Position numbers and translations under genes: made by a program
From: GCA-2862585 sp965277895
GTDB lineage: Bacteria; Bacteroidota; Bacteroidia; Flavobacteriales; UBA7312
DNA length: 64,000 nucleotides
Assembly: GCA_965277895.1 (NCBI GenBank)
Contig: CBDIDR010000001.1
Location: 744,001-808,000 of the forward strand
Direction: 5' to 3'
Part shown: positions 26,225 through 35,730 of the stretch, piece by piece
Position numbering within the stretch: the stretch's first letter is position 1
How the letters are laid out: the number at the start of each line of letters is the position of its first letter
Notes under the pieces: generated by a model
The model's input: only the letters and a program-made list of their open reading frames with translations
What the model was told of the DNA's origin: nothing
The model's database searches: none

Positions 26225-28474
26225 TTAAAAACTTAAACTCATTCCTGCACTAGGCATAATTGGTAACTGGTTTACTCTCTTGTATTCAATTCTGTTGAAG
26301 TAAAAAATATTCTCTCTATTGTATAGATTAGTGATGCCGACGTTCCATTCAAACTTTGAATTTTTACTGAGGTCATGGGTCTTTTTAAGGGCAATATCCA
26401 ATCGGTGATACCACGGCAAACGTCCTTCGTTTAGTCCAGCGTATAAAATACCAAGTTCACCAGTTTCAGAGGTGTATTCAGTATCTATACCATCAGAAAA
26501 ATCGAGGTTAGGGTAGAAGCCTTGCGTTTGTGTAAAAGGGAAGCCTGAGCCAAGATTCCATCGAGCATCAAAACTCCAACTCTTATCGGCTCCAAATCGG
26601 TAAGTACTTACAAGATTAACGTTGTGCCTTCTGTCAAAGTGAGGGTTATAAGTGATTTCTTCTCCAGTTCTGCTAATATGACCTAGTGAGTAAACTAGCC
26701 AAAAATAAATTTTTGGATCGTTGTATTTAAGTACAAAGTCAACTCCTTTTGCAAGTCCTTCTTCAACTATAAAGTCAGGATCAGACGCTGTTAGTTTGTT
26801 CTTGTTAATGTTTGTCAATTGTGTGAAATCCTTAACATATCCTTCTATGTTAAAGTCCACTTTATTAGAAATATCGTATTCCGCCCCAACGATGAGATGA
26901 TTCGCAGTTTGCAGACCATTCACCACTTCTTCCCCTCTAAATTCATCAGGTAAGTTATCAGGTGCCGACAAAAAACCATAGAATAAATTTACTACATCTT
27001 GGTCGGAGTTGGTACTAACTAGGTTCTGAGAATATTTTCCAGCAGCTAGCTTTAATCGTAGTCTTTCACTAGCTAAAAACTTAGCACCTAGTCTAGGTTC
27101 AAAAGTAGCTCGTAGAGAATTGTATTTATAGATACGTACACCTGGGTCAAAAATGAATTTTCCTTTTTTGACTTTGTATCGTATAAATCCAGAAAGTTCA
27201 GTTGAATTTTCTTTTTGTTCTATTTGTATGCCAGTAGCATTGGTGAAATCAAAATCCGTTTGATAGCCTAAAATTTCTAAACCGTATTGAATTTCATTTT
27301 CGTTTTGGAAGGATGTAAAGTTAAGCCCCAAGTTAAAGCCATTAACCCCACTTTGCCTTGGTTGAAGGAGTGCTTCCTCTAGTTTAATGAGGTAGGATGA
27401 ATAGGCAAAAGTACCTTCAATAATTGTAGAGTTACCACTTGGAATAAGTATAAAGTTACTTCCTACACCACCAGATTTCCAACCTAAATTAGATACATCT
27501 CTATAACTTACTTTATCTTGGTAGTTATAGCCAAACATGCTCCATTTGCTCCCGCTATTACCTGTAAAGGAAATTTTTCCGTAAAGGTCAGTATAGCTGT
27601 AAGGCAAACCTGCAGTATCAATGTAGGTGTAAAGAGTCTTTGAACTTCTGTCTAAGTAAGACGTTTTTGCCGACATAATGAAAGAAGAGTTTCCGCCTTT
27701 TTTAAATAAAGGACCTTCTAACATTAGCTTACTACCAAATGAGCTCGTTGCTACTTTTCCGCTTAGTCTATTTTTATTTCCATCCCTTGTGGTGATATCC
27801 ATAATCGAAGATATGCGACCACCATACTGAGCTCCAAAACCACCAGTATAAATATCCGCATTTCTCATAATGTCTGTATCAAAAACGGAGAATAAACCGA
27901 TAGAATGGAAGGGGTTGTAGACAATCATTCCATCGAGTAGGACTTTATTTTGAATAGGGGAGCCTCCACGAATGTACAACTGTCCTCCTTGGTCACCAGT
28001 AAATACTACGCCTGGTAAAACTTGCAGATATTGGGCAAGGTCAGGTTCACCACCAATAGCGGGAATTATTTTAATGTCTTTGGGTGTAATTTTAGTAACA
28101 GACACTTTAACCTCAGACTTCATTTCTTGTCTGTCTGCTGAAACCGTAACGGTTTCAATCTGTACAGAGGAAGAAGAAATTTCAAGTTTCTGATTGAGTA
28201 TCTGTTTATTTTTTAAGGTTACGCTTTGTCTTAGAGTATCGTAGCCAATGTAGGTCACCAATAAGGTTTGCTTTCCTGCAGGAACACCACTAATGTTGAA
28301 GAAGCCATTAACGTCTGTGGCTGTACCAATAGCCAAGCCATCAATAATGACGTTACAGAACATAATAGGTTCGCCATTATCTTTATCGTAAACAAAACCG
28401 CGTATATCGCCCTTTTGAGCAAAAAGAGAGATGCTAATGAAAGTGAAAAATAAAAGGGCGTTTAATTTCTTCAT
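26225..28474 (-). CDS. TonB-dependent receptor with N-terminal CarboxypepD_reg-like domain
   Basis: Outer-membrane gated channel. Signal peptide (about 1-19), a carboxypeptidase regulatory-like domain (GDIRGFVYDKDNGEPIMFCN, about 22-105), a plug domain (about 115-230) with LPGVVFTGDQGGQLYIRGG and the LLDGMIVYNPFH motif, then a 22-strand-type barrel to a C-terminus ending in phenylalanine. 749 residues is short for a SusC protein, and no SusD follows, so it is not a glycan-uptake pair. The ligand is unknown (siderophore, cobalamin or peptide are possible). Single gene with a -7 box. Confidence 0.9.
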   Translation of the reverse strand: MKKLNALLFFTFISISLFAQKGDIRGFVYDKDNGEPIMFCNVIIDGLAIGTATDVNGFFNISGVPAGKQTLLVTYIGYDTLRQSVTLKNKQILNQKLEISSSSVQIETVTVSADRQEMKSEVKVSVTKITPKDIKIIPAIGGEPDLAQYLQVLPGVVFTGDQGGQLYIRGGSPIQNKVLLDGMIVYNPFHSIGLFSVFDTDIMRNADIYTGGFGAQYGGRISSIMDITTRDGNKNRLSGKVATSSFGSKLMLEGPLFKKGGNSSFIMSAKTSYLDRSSKTLYTYIDTAGLPYSYTDLYGKISFTGNSGSKWSMFGYNYQDKVSYRDVSNLGWKSGGVGSNFILIPSGNSTIIEGTFAYSSYLIKLEEALLQPRQSGVNGFNLGLNFTSFQNENEIQYGLEILGYQTDFDFTNATGIQIEQKENSTELSGFIRYKVKKGKFIFDPGVRIYKYNSLRATFEPRLGAKFLASERLRLKLAAGKYSQNLVSTNSDQDVVNLFYGFLSAPDNLPDEFRGEEVVNGLQTANHLIVGAEYDISNKVDFNIEGYVKDFTQLTNINKNKLTASDPDFIVEEGLAKGVDFVLKYNDPKIYFWLVYSLGHISRTGEEITYNPHFDRRHNVNLVSTYRFGADKSWSFDARWNLGSGFPFTQTQGFYPNLDFSDGIDTEYTSETGELGILYAGLNEGRLPWYHRLDIALKKTHDLSKNSKFEWNVGITNLYNRENIFYFNRIEYKRVNQLPIMPSAGMSLSF

Positions 28475-28492
28475 TTAGTTTTTCGAAAGGGG

Positions 28493-28500
28493 CAAAGTTA
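28493..28500 (-). promoter_or_regulatory. -7 box for TonB receptor gene
   Basis: Minus-strand TAACTTTG, ending 18 bases before the ATG. It overlaps the region just beyond the holA stop (28507). No clear -33. Confidence 0.4.
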
Positions 28501-28506
28501 CTCTAT

Positions 28507-29505
28507 TTAATGCAGAATTTTATAAAGTAATTCTTTAAGAAGTTCACCATCAGGCGTGGTGGCATTGTCAACGCCTTTACATTTCATATCGTATTCTCTA
28601 AGTAATGAAATGATAGTCATGCACTTACGTTTACCATAATGTTTGGCAGCCAGTTGATAGTCCTTAACGAAATACGGATTTATTTTTAATTCTGAGGCAA
28701 CGTTTCGTTGAGATTTGTCAGTAAGTACATGGTATAGTAGCACTTTTTGGAAAAAGCTAAACAAGACTCCCAAGGTAACTACAAGAGGATTTGATTTTGG
28801 ATTATTGGCAAAATAAGTGGCTATTCTGTTTGACTTCAAAATGTCTTTTTGACCTAAAGCGTTGGTAAGTTCAAAGTTGTTGAAGTCTTTGCTGATGCCA
28901 ATGTTTCGTTCTATAATATCTGAGCTTATTTCTGAATTTTCAGGAACAATAATCATGAGTTTGTTCAGTTCATTGGTAATTTTGTTGAGGTCGTTGCCAA
29001 GGTATTCGCCGAGCAAATAAGATGCTTTGTACTGAATTTGGTAGTTTTTACTTGAGACGAAATTACCTATCCATTCAGGAATTTGGTTGTCGTACAGTTT
29101 TTTGCTTTCAAAAAGAACGGCTTTTTTTGCCACTGCTTTGGCAAAGCTTTTGCGTTTGTCTAACACCTTATTTTTGTAGCAAATGACTAGAATAGTAGAC
29201 TGCTGAGGGTTTTCGATATAGCTTTGCAATTCTTCAATTTTCTTAAGGTGTTGAGCCTCTTTAACGATTACAACAACTTTATCGCCCATTAAGGGGAACT
29301 GTTTGGCTTTACTTAATACGCTTTCAATGCTGCTTTCCTTGCCATAAATAATGGACTGATTAAAATCTTTTTCAGTTTCATCCAAAACATTTTGACCGAT
29401 ATAATCAGAGATTTTATCAATAAAGAAACTTTCTTCGCCCATTAAAAAATACACTGGACTGTATTTTTTTGCCTCTAAATCTGAAAGGATGTTTTCAAAT
29501 TTCAT
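28507..29505 (-). CDS. holA: DNA polymerase III subunit delta
   Basis: Clamp-loader subunit that opens the sliding clamp and binds DnaX. Start set at MKFENILSDLEAKKYSPVYF (29505). An in-frame upstream extension has no family match and would overlap the divergent gene. The YFLMGEESFFIDKISDYI segment, the central FESKKLYDNQIPEWIGNFVS region and NELNKLMI with the following NIGISKDFNNFELTNALG match HolA. 332 residues is normal. The divergent HsdR-N gene begins only 13 bases away, an arrangement common in this phylum. Confidence 0.9.
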   Translation of the reverse strand: MKFENILSDLEAKKYSPVYFLMGEESFFIDKISDYIGQNVLDETEKDFNQSIIYGKESSIESVLSKAKQFPLMGDKVVVIVKEAQHLKKIEELQSYIENPQQSTILVICYKNKVLDKRKSFAKAVAKKAVLFESKKLYDNQIPEWIGNFVSSKNYQIQYKASYLLGEYLGNDLNKITNELNKLMIIVPENSEISSDIIERNIGISKDFNNFELTNALGQKDILKSNRIATYFANNPKSNPLVVTLGVLFSFFQKVLLYHVLTDKSQRNVASELKINPYFVKDYQLAAKHYGKRKCMTIISLLREYDMKCKGVDNATTPDGELLKELLYKILH

Positions 29506-29518
29506 TTCTTTGCTTCTT

Positions 29519-29983
29519 ATGATGTCTGATTTGAGTTTGCCAAAATACGACTTCAATCTTAAAAGTATTGAAGGAATCACACATATTTTTGATGTTATTA
29601 GAAAAAAATACGTCAAACTTACCCCTGAAGAGTGGGTGCGACAGAATATGGTACATCACCTTATTCATGATAAACAATTTTCCCCTTCTTGGATAACTGT
29701 CGAGCAAGGCTTGACTTACAACAGTATGAATAAACGTGCTGATATTATTTGTTACGACCGCAATGGTAAAGCCGTTTTGTTGGTGGAGTGCAAGGCATCT
29801 ACTGTAAAGATTAATCAGAGTGTATTTGAGCAAATTGCACGCTATAACTTTGAGCTAAAAGTGCCTTATTTGCTCGTTACGAATGGACTGAAACATTACT
29901 GCTGTCAGATGAATTATGAAGTCAATAGCTTTACGTTTCTTGAAGACATCCCTTCTTTTAGCACTATTGAATCATCGGATTAA
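29519..29983 (+). CDS. HsdR N-terminal-domain (PD-(D/E)XK nuclease-like) protein
   Basis: A stand-alone version of the type I restriction HsdR N-terminal domain. The putative active site is ADIICYDRNGKAVLLVECKAS, where Asp plus the ECK triad fit a PD-(D/E)XK nuclease. The WVRQNMVHHLIHDKQF segment matches the family's helical start. About 155 residues, no helicase or methylase follows, so it is not a restriction system. Two adjacent ATGs (29519 and 29522) are possible. Divergent from holA by 13 bases; both promoters must lie inside the opposite gene. Role unknown, plausibly DNA processing linked to replication. Confidence 0.85.
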   Translation: MMSDLSLPKYDFNLKSIEGITHIFDVIRKKYVKLTPEEWVRQNMVHHLIHDKQFSPSWITVEQGLTYNSMNKRADIICYDRNGKAVLLVECKASTVKINQSVFEQIARYNFELKVPYLLVTNGLKHYCCQMNYEVNSFTFLEDIPSFSTIESSD

Positions 29984-30018
29984 TTTTAATAAAGGTCAAA
30001 TTCTTAGTTTCAAAATTG

Positions 30019-30026
30019 TAGTTTTG
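30019..30026 (+). promoter_or_regulatory. -7 box for DUF5606 gene
   Basis: TAGTTTTG, 20 bases before the ATG at 30047. No TTG at a proper -33 distance. Confidence 0.4.
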
Positions 30027-30046
30027 CACTTCTAAAATTTTTAAAG

Positions 30047-30475
30047 ATGAATCTAGAAGGAATATTATCTATTTCGGGAAAACCAGGATTGTACAAGCTA
30101 GTCAGTCAGGCTAAAAATACTATTGTAGTTGAAGGTATTGTCGATAAAAAACGCATGCCTTTGTATGCCTCTCATCAAGTCAGTGCATTAGAAGACATAG
30201 GAATTTACACCTACTCTGACACGACGCCACTTTCAGATATTTTTGATGCTATTGCTAAAAAAGAAAATGGTGGTCAATGCATTAATCATAAATCTCCCAA
30301 AGACGAAATGTTCGCTTGGATGCGTGAGGTTTTGCCAGAATTTGACGAAGATCAAGTATACCACTCTGATATAAAAAAGTTAGCCCAGTGGTATAATATA
30401 TTGCAGGAGAATGGATTAATAGAAATGCCTAAAGCTCCAAAGAAATCCAAAGAAAAAACAGAAGATAAAAAATAA
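30047..30475 (+). CDS. DUF5606 family protein
   Basis: A Bacteroidota-conserved small protein of 142 residues beginning MNLEGILSISGKPGLYKLVS, with LEDIGIYTYSDTTPLSDIF and a lysine-rich C-tail (KKSKEKTEDKK). The N-terminal half resembles a small SH3-like fold rich in short strands, the remainder is helical. No signal peptide, so cytoplasmic. Function unknown. It precedes the M3 peptidase by 4 bases and is probably co-transcribed with it. Confidence 0.88.
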   Translation: MNLEGILSISGKPGLYKLVSQAKNTIVVEGIVDKKRMPLYASHQVSALEDIGIYTYSDTTPLSDIFDAIAKKENGGQCINHKSPKDEMFAWMREVLPEFDEDQVYHSDIKKLAQWYNILQENGLIEMPKAPKKSKEKTEDKK

Positions 30476-30479
30476 ACAT

Positions 30480-32189
30480 ATGCTTACAGCAGATATCCCT
30501 ACACGACCAAAGCGACACTTTATTGATGAAAATTTAGAAGTAAAGTCGTGGTCACAAATAGAAAATTACTTTCAAAGCTTACTCGACGCCAACATTCAGT
30601 CTGTATCCGACTTGGAGCAGTGGATGCTAAATCGTAGTGAACTAGAGTCAGTACTGGAAGAAGAGCAGGCATGGCGATACATCAAAATGAATATTGATAC
30701 TAGAGATGAAGAGCTTTCGAAAGCCTTTCATTTTTGGGTTACTGAAATATCGCCAAAGGTAGCACCTTACAGTCACAAGCTTAATGTAAAGGTTTCCGAA
30801 AGTCCGTTTTTAAAAGAGTTAGACCAAGAGAAATACCGCATTTATTTGAGGGGTTTGCATAAGACTATTGAGATTTTTAGAGAGGAAAATATTCCGCTTT
30901 TTACCGAAATGGAAACTAAGCAACAAGAATATGGTGCTATTGCTGCTAAAATGACTGTGGAGGTTGACGGTGAAAAAATGACCATGCAAAAAGCAGCTCA
31001 GTTTTTAAAGGATACAGACAGAAGCAAACGTCAAGAAGTTTATGAAAAGATTAGCCAAAGGCGTGCGGAAGATGTGGAGAAATTGGATGTGTTATTTGAC
31101 GACTTAATTGCTTTGAGGCAACAAATTGCTAAAAATTCTGGCTTTGATAATTACCGCGATTATATGTTTGCTGCTATGGGGCGATTCGATTATACCCCTG
31201 AAGATTGTGCAGATTTCCATGCTGCCATAGAAAAAGAGATAGTTCCTATTATTGAATCTTTTGATGCGGATAGAAAAAATAAAATGAATCTAGAGGCTTA
31301 CAAGCCTTGGGATACTTCTGTGGATGCAGAAGGTAAAGCCCCTTTAAAACCTTTTGAGGGTGGCGAGGATTTAATTGACAAATCCATTCGATGCTTTGAG
31401 CGACTAAGTCCATATTACGGACAGTGTTTGAGTACAATGAAAGCTATGAAGCACATTGATTTAGTTTCTAAGAAAGGTAAGGCTCCAGGTGGCTTCAATT
31501 ACCCTTTGTATGAAATAGGTGTGCCTTTTATCTATATGAATGCGGTTGGTTCTCAACGCGACTTAGTGACTATGGTGCATGAGGGTGGACACGCCATTCA
31601 CTCCTTTTTGAGTAGGGATTTGGACTTATGCGATTTCAAAAGTACTCCTTCAGAAGTTGCCGAATTAGCGTCCATGTCTATGGAGCTAATAAGCATGGAT
31701 ACTTGGGATGAATTCTATTCGAATGAAGAGGAGTTAGCCCGTGCCAAAACTGAGCAAATGCAAAAAGTATTGGAAGGCTTACCTTGGATAGCAGCTATAG
31801 ATAAGTTTCAGCACTGGATTTATACTACGCCACACACTGCTGAGGAAAGGCGAGCAGAGTGGAAGAACATTATGCAAAAGCTGGGCAGTTCTATTGTAGA
31901 CTGGGATGGACAAGAAGACGCTTTATTGAACCTATGGCAAAAGCAATTACACTTGTACGAAGTTCCTTTCTATTACATAGAATATGGAATGGCACAGTTA
32001 GGAGCTATTGCTATGTGGAGAAGTTATAAGCAATTAGGTGAAGAAGCCTTGAGTAATTACGATGAGGCTCTAAAATTAGGCTATACTAAGTCTATCGGTG
32101 AAATATACCAAACAGCAGGGATTGAGTTTAATTTTTCTCAAGCCTATGTGAACGAATTGGCAGACTTTATAAAAGCACAACTGAGTTGA
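30480..32189 (+). CDS. M3 family oligoendopeptidase (PepF-like)
   Basis: Cytoplasmic zinc peptidase acting on oligopeptides. The zinc-binding HEGGH is at residues 367-371 (MVHEGGHAIHSF), with the third ligand in the downstream PSEVAELASMSMELI glutamate region. The N-terminal helical domain (1-200) forms the clam-shell lid. 569 residues is normal for PepF-type enzymes. It starts 4 bases after DUF5606 and ends 2 bases before the stop of the convergent surface-protein pseudogene. No signal peptide. Confidence 0.93.
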   Translation: MLTADIPTRPKRHFIDENLEVKSWSQIENYFQSLLDANIQSVSDLEQWMLNRSELESVLEEEQAWRYIKMNIDTRDEELSKAFHFWVTEISPKVAPYSHKLNVKVSESPFLKELDQEKYRIYLRGLHKTIEIFREENIPLFTEMETKQQEYGAIAAKMTVEVDGEKMTMQKAAQFLKDTDRSKRQEVYEKISQRRAEDVEKLDVLFDDLIALRQQIAKNSGFDNYRDYMFAAMGRFDYTPEDCADFHAAIEKEIVPIIESFDADRKNKMNLEAYKPWDTSVDAEGKAPLKPFEGGEDLIDKSIRCFERLSPYYGQCLSTMKAMKHIDLVSKKGKAPGGFNYPLYEIGVPFIYMNAVGSQRDLVTMVHEGGHAIHSFLSRDLDLCDFKSTPSEVAELASMSMELISMDTWDEFYSNEEELARAKTEQMQKVLEGLPWIAAIDKFQHWIYTTPHTAEERRAEWKNIMQKLGSSIVDWDGQEDALLNLWQKQLHLYEVPFYYIEYGMAQLGAIAMWRSYKQLGEEALSNYDEALKLGYTKSIGEIYQTAGIEFNFSQAYVNELADFIKAQLS

Positions 32190-32191
32190 AT

Positions 32192-33499
32192 TTATTCCGA
32201 TAAACCTCTTCGTTTGGCTTCTTCTTTCAAAGCATTAACTTTTTGATGCAATTCGTAGAGGTGTAGATACAACTCTTCAATTTTTTCTAAATTTTGTTCT
32301 ACAGCTCTATTTATAATTATTCCACCTTGTTGTTCGATGTCTTTGGCTGAAGAAACATTAGGAAGGTGTTTATATTCTTTAGCAAATGCCATTTTATCAT
32401 TTATGGACTTGTATTCATAGTCAGGCTTTAATTTACTTTCCCCATCAAAATACTGTTCAAAAACGTAATCAGGTGTAATAGAACCACTAGCTATAATATT
32501 TCCTTGCACATGTAGTTTTTGGGCTGGATTAGTTGTGCCAATCCCAACGTGACCATTAATACTAATCAGAAAGTCGTTAGATGAATTAGTAGAAAATCCA
32601 TATAGCATAAATTCTTGAATAATGAATTTGGCAACCCAAACCCCGGGATTTGGAGATAAATCTTGAAAATAGCCTCTATGCATAAACCATCTGTAATATC
32701 TATACGGTGTTGTGTTAGGTGTGTTTACAATTAAATCGGAATAAACCCAATCTGGGTCGTTATGCTGCACATCTATATTGACCCAATCTACGTTGTTGTT
32801 CGAGGCTTGAAACTCAAAATTTGTAGGTCCATAATGTACGTCTGGGAAAGGTAATAAAGAGTTGTCGTGGAAAAGAGGTATAATACGGTATTTATTGACT
32901 ACTGTTGGAGTACCTAAATCAATTTTGAACCAATAGTCAAAATGTGTTTGCCCAATAGCTAAGGAGTGCCAGTAGCTATCAGGAATATTATCTGTAGCAT
33001 GATCTGGAGAGTGTGGACCATATTGAGCAGAGCTGACATTTTCAGTACTTGTAGCATTAGAAGTTGCAGAGCCACTAAAATTTTGTTTTGGATTAGCCCT
33101 AACGTGAAATGGCCCCAAAGGGTCAGCTAATCCAATACCGACATCCCCATCTTTAGTTACTATCATTCTGTTAAGAGTGTTGGTGTTGAGTCGAAAATCA
33201 CTATTGTTAGTGGTGCCAATAAAATCACTATTACCTACGGTATTCCCCGCTAACTCCCACCCACTAGACGTTGGTGTTGTGTTAGAAGATAACAAGACCT
33301 AACTATTACCGTCATAGAAGTAAATAGCATCTGTACTTTGTACATAAATAAGATTTCCCTCCAGTGGATTAGAGGTGTTATTCATGTCTGTTTCAGTGGC
33401 TACGGTATGTAACCTTATAAGTTGACTGCTTACTTGCGATTGAACCTCAAACGAAAATATAAAGTAAAATAGTGGAATAATTAAATGTCTTTTTTTCAT
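32192..33499 (-). pseudogene. Secreted discoidin-like / tail-fibre-like protein, interrupted by an in-frame TAG
   Basis: A single reading frame runs from ATG 33499 to 32192 with one amber codon at 33299-33301. The restored product would have 435 residues: signal peptide (about 1-22), a segment DAIYFYDGNS-[stop]-VLLSSN where tryptophan (TGG) is expected from the family pattern, a DGDVGIG motif, an inserted F5/8 type C-like (discoidin) domain, a second NGHVGIGTTNPAQKLHV motif, then an S74-like end (PDYVFEQYF ... EYKHLPNV) and a coiled coil. Such C-termini occur in self-trimming fibre-like surface proteins of Bacteroidota. The start is set at MKKRHLIIPLFYF because upstream codons lack a signal. 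Either a recent nonsense mutation or a sequencing error. Confidence 0.8.
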
Positions 33500-33592
33500 G
33501 GCTTGTAATCTAATCCGGCAGTTTAAGTCATTGCAAGAAAATAAAAAGGATTTGTGTTGCAAAATTAACGCAAATTGTTTCAGAATATTAAT

Positions 33593-33600
33593 TACTTTTG
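33593..33600 (+). promoter_or_regulatory. -7 box for tig
   Basis: TACTTTTG, 29 bases before the tig ATG. A TTG at 33575 gives a spacer of only 15 bases, so the -33 is uncertain. Confidence 0.45.
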
Positions 33601-33629
33601 CACCCCAATAAATTACACACGTTCAGACG

Positions 33630-34970
33630 ATGAATATTACACAAGAAAAAATAGACGCTTTAAATGCAAAGCTTAAAGTTCAGCTAAGCAGCGAAGACTA
33701 CCAAGAGAAAGTAGAGGCCGTAATCGTTAATTACAGAAAGACAGCAAGCATACCTGGTTTTAGAAAAGGTAAAGTGCCAATGGGCCAAGTCAAGAAGATG
33801 ATTGGTAAATCTGTATTAATAGATGAGGTAAACAAATTGTTGCAAGAAGCAATTTATAAGCACATTACTGAAAACAAGGTTGAGGTTTTGGGTAATCCTT
33901 TGCCACTTACTTCAGAAGTGGATTGGGACAATGCTACCGATTTCGAATTTGAGTACGAAATGGGACTTGCTCCAGAATTTAAAGTAACTCTTGATAAAAA
34001 ATCAAAATTCGATTACTTACAAATCGTTGCCGACAAAAAGATGGTGGATCACTACGTTACCGATATGGCAAAGCGTTATGGTAAAATGACTCAGCCAGAG
34101 AAATCTGAAAAAACAGACCTCATGATGGGGGAGTTTACTCAGCTTGACGGTGAAGGCAATGTCTTAGAGGGTGGTATTAACCACACTTCTTCTGTTGCTT
34201 TAGACATCATCCAAGATAAAAAAGCCCAAAAAGCGTTGGTAGGCTTAGCCGAAGGCGATGAGGTTAAGCTACACATTACCAAAGACTTCTCTAATGATGC
34301 TCACCATATGCTGAACATTAAGAAAGAAGAGCTAGAAACTTTAGATGCAGACTTTACTTTTAAAGTCAACAAAATCAGTAGAATGGAGCCTGCCGATATG
34401 ACTCAGGATTTATTTGATAAAGTGTTTGGAAAGGATACTGTAAAAAGTGAAAAAGAATTCAGAGCCAAAGTCAAAGAAGAGGTAGAAAAATCTTTTGTGG
34501 GCGAAAGCGACAATAAATTGAAAAACGATGTAATTCTTCACCTCATTAAAAAGACTAAACTGTCATTGCCAGATACCTTCCTAAAAAAGTGGTTAGTAAC
34601 TACTAATGAGCAAGGACTTACTGAAGAGCAAGTAGAACAAGAGTACGAGCAGTATTCTAAGAGCTTAAAGTGGCAGTTGATAGAAAACAAAATCATCAAG
34701 GATAATGAACTTGAAGTGAAAAATGAGGACGTTATCAGTCACACCAAAGAACTTATCGTTTCAAACTTTGCTCAATACGGACAGCCTGCTCCAGAAGACA
34801 AAAAGCTAGAAGAGATTGCCGTACAAGTCTTGGGTAACGAAGAAGAGCGTAAGAAAGTTTATAACCAACTTTACGATGTAAAAACAATGAGTTTGTACAA
34901 AGAAAAGTTTAGCCTCAAAAATAAAGAGGTCACTTACGATGAATTTGTTAAATTAGCTTCTGAAAAATAA
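33630..34970 (+). CDS. tig: Trigger factor
   Basis: Ribosome-associated chaperone that meets nascent chains. The ribosome-docking signature GFRKGKVP is in the N-terminal domain near residue 45. The PPIase domain (about 150-240) is present but divergent from the FKBP consensus, as common in this phylum. The C-terminal arms are helical to residue 446. tig-clpP-clpX order is widely conserved. clpP follows 13 bases later without its own visible promoter. Confidence 0.95.
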   Translation: MNITQEKIDALNAKLKVQLSSEDYQEKVEAVIVNYRKTASIPGFRKGKVPMGQVKKMIGKSVLIDEVNKLLQEAIYKHITENKVEVLGNPLPLTSEVDWDNATDFEFEYEMGLAPEFKVTLDKKSKFDYLQIVADKKMVDHYVTDMAKRYGKMTQPEKSEKTDLMMGEFTQLDGEGNVLEGGINHTSSVALDIIQDKKAQKALVGLAEGDEVKLHITKDFSNDAHHMLNIKKEELETLDADFTFKVNKISRMEPADMTQDLFDKVFGKDTVKSEKEFRAKVKEEVEKSFVGESDNKLKNDVILHLIKKTKLSLPDTFLKKWLVTTNEQGLTEEQVEQEYEQYSKSLKWQLIENKIIKDNELEVKNEDVISHTKELIVSNFAQYGQPAPEDKKLEEIAVQVLGNEEERKKVYNQLYDVKTMSLYKEKFSLKNKEVTYDEFVKLASEK

Positions 34971-34983
34971 ATCTCACAAAACT

Positions 34984-35661
34984 ATGTTTGACCCATCAGA
35001 AGAATTTAGAAAATTTGCCACCAAAGACCGTGGTATCAGTAGCACAACCCTAGACCGTTTTCAGTCGGCATATGCCAACTACATCTCACCAACCATTATT
35101 GAAGAGCGTTCGATGAATGTAGCTTCTATGGATGTATTCTCTAGGTTGATGATGGATCGAATTATCTTTTTAGGTGTACCCATCAACGATTATGTTGCTA
35201 ACATTATTCAGGCACAGCTTTTGTTCCTAGAATCAGTCGACGCAGAAAGAGGTATTCAGATTTATTTGAATTCACCTGGTGGAGGTGTTTATGCCGGTCT
35301 AGGCATTTACGATACTATGCAGTACATTAATCCTGACGTAGCTACTATCTGTACAGGAATGGCAGCCTCAATGGGTGCTGTACTATTATGTGCAGGAGCT
35401 ACTGGCAAGCGAACTGCTTTAAAACATTCACGTGTTATGATTCATCAGCCCTTAGGTGGTGCTAGTGGACAGGCTTCAGATATTGAAATTACGGCTCGTG
35501 AAATTCAGAAGTTAAAGAAAGAATTGTACGAAATTATCGCCCAACACTCTGGCAAAACTTACGAGGAAGTTTGGAAAGACGGTGATAGAGACTACTGGAT
35601 GACGGCTGAAGAGGCCAAAGAATATGGAATGATTGACGAAGTACTCGTTAAGAAAGCCTAA
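34984..35661 (+). CDS. clpP: ATP-dependent Clp protease proteolytic subunit
   Basis: Serine protease chamber of ClpXP. The catalytic triad is Ser129 (TGMAASMGA), His154 (MIHQPLGG) and Asp203, in the spacing known for ClpP. 225 residues include an N-terminal extension of about 30 residues before the mature start, suggesting self-processing. It lies 13 bases after tig and is followed by a hairpin terminator 23 bases after its stop, ahead of clpX. Confidence 0.97.
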   Translation: MFDPSEEFRKFATKDRGISSTTLDRFQSAYANYISPTIIEERSMNVASMDVFSRLMMDRIIFLGVPINDYVANIIQAQLLFLESVDAERGIQIYLNSPGGGVYAGLGIYDTMQYINPDVATICTGMAASMGAVLLCAGATGKRTALKHSRVMIHQPLGGASGQASDIEITAREIQKLKKELYEIIAQHSGKTYEEVWKDGDRDYWMTAEEAKEYGMIDEVLVKKA

Positions 35662-35684
35662 TCCATTTTAAAATAAGACCAATC

Positions 35685-35716
35685 AAAAACCACATGCCTA
35701 GGGTGTGTGGTTTTTT
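35685..35716 (+). terminator. Terminator between clpP and clpX
   Basis: AAAAACCACA pairs perfectly with TGTGGTTTTT around an 11-base loop, followed by one more T. The stem's T run is immediately followed by a -7 box for clpX, so the two genes can be regulated separately. Confidence 0.65.
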
Positions 35717-35718
35717 AG

Positions 35719-35726
35719 TATTTTTG
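35719..35726 (+). promoter_or_regulatory. -7 box 4 bases before clpX (leaderless arrangement)
   Basis: TATTTTTG followed by TACC and then the clpX ATG. Upstream -33 space is occupied by the clpP terminator hairpin, where TGTGTGG contains no exact TTG. The transcript would start at about the A of ATG. Confidence 0.45.
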
Positions 35727-35730
35727 TACC

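Noticed and set aside
26225..28474. SusC-type glycan receptor
   Set aside because: The protein is about 250 residues shorter than SusC and no SusD-like lipoprotein gene follows.
29519..29983. Part of a type I restriction-modification system
   Set aside because: Only the HsdR N-terminal domain is present; no helicase, specificity or methylase gene lies nearby.
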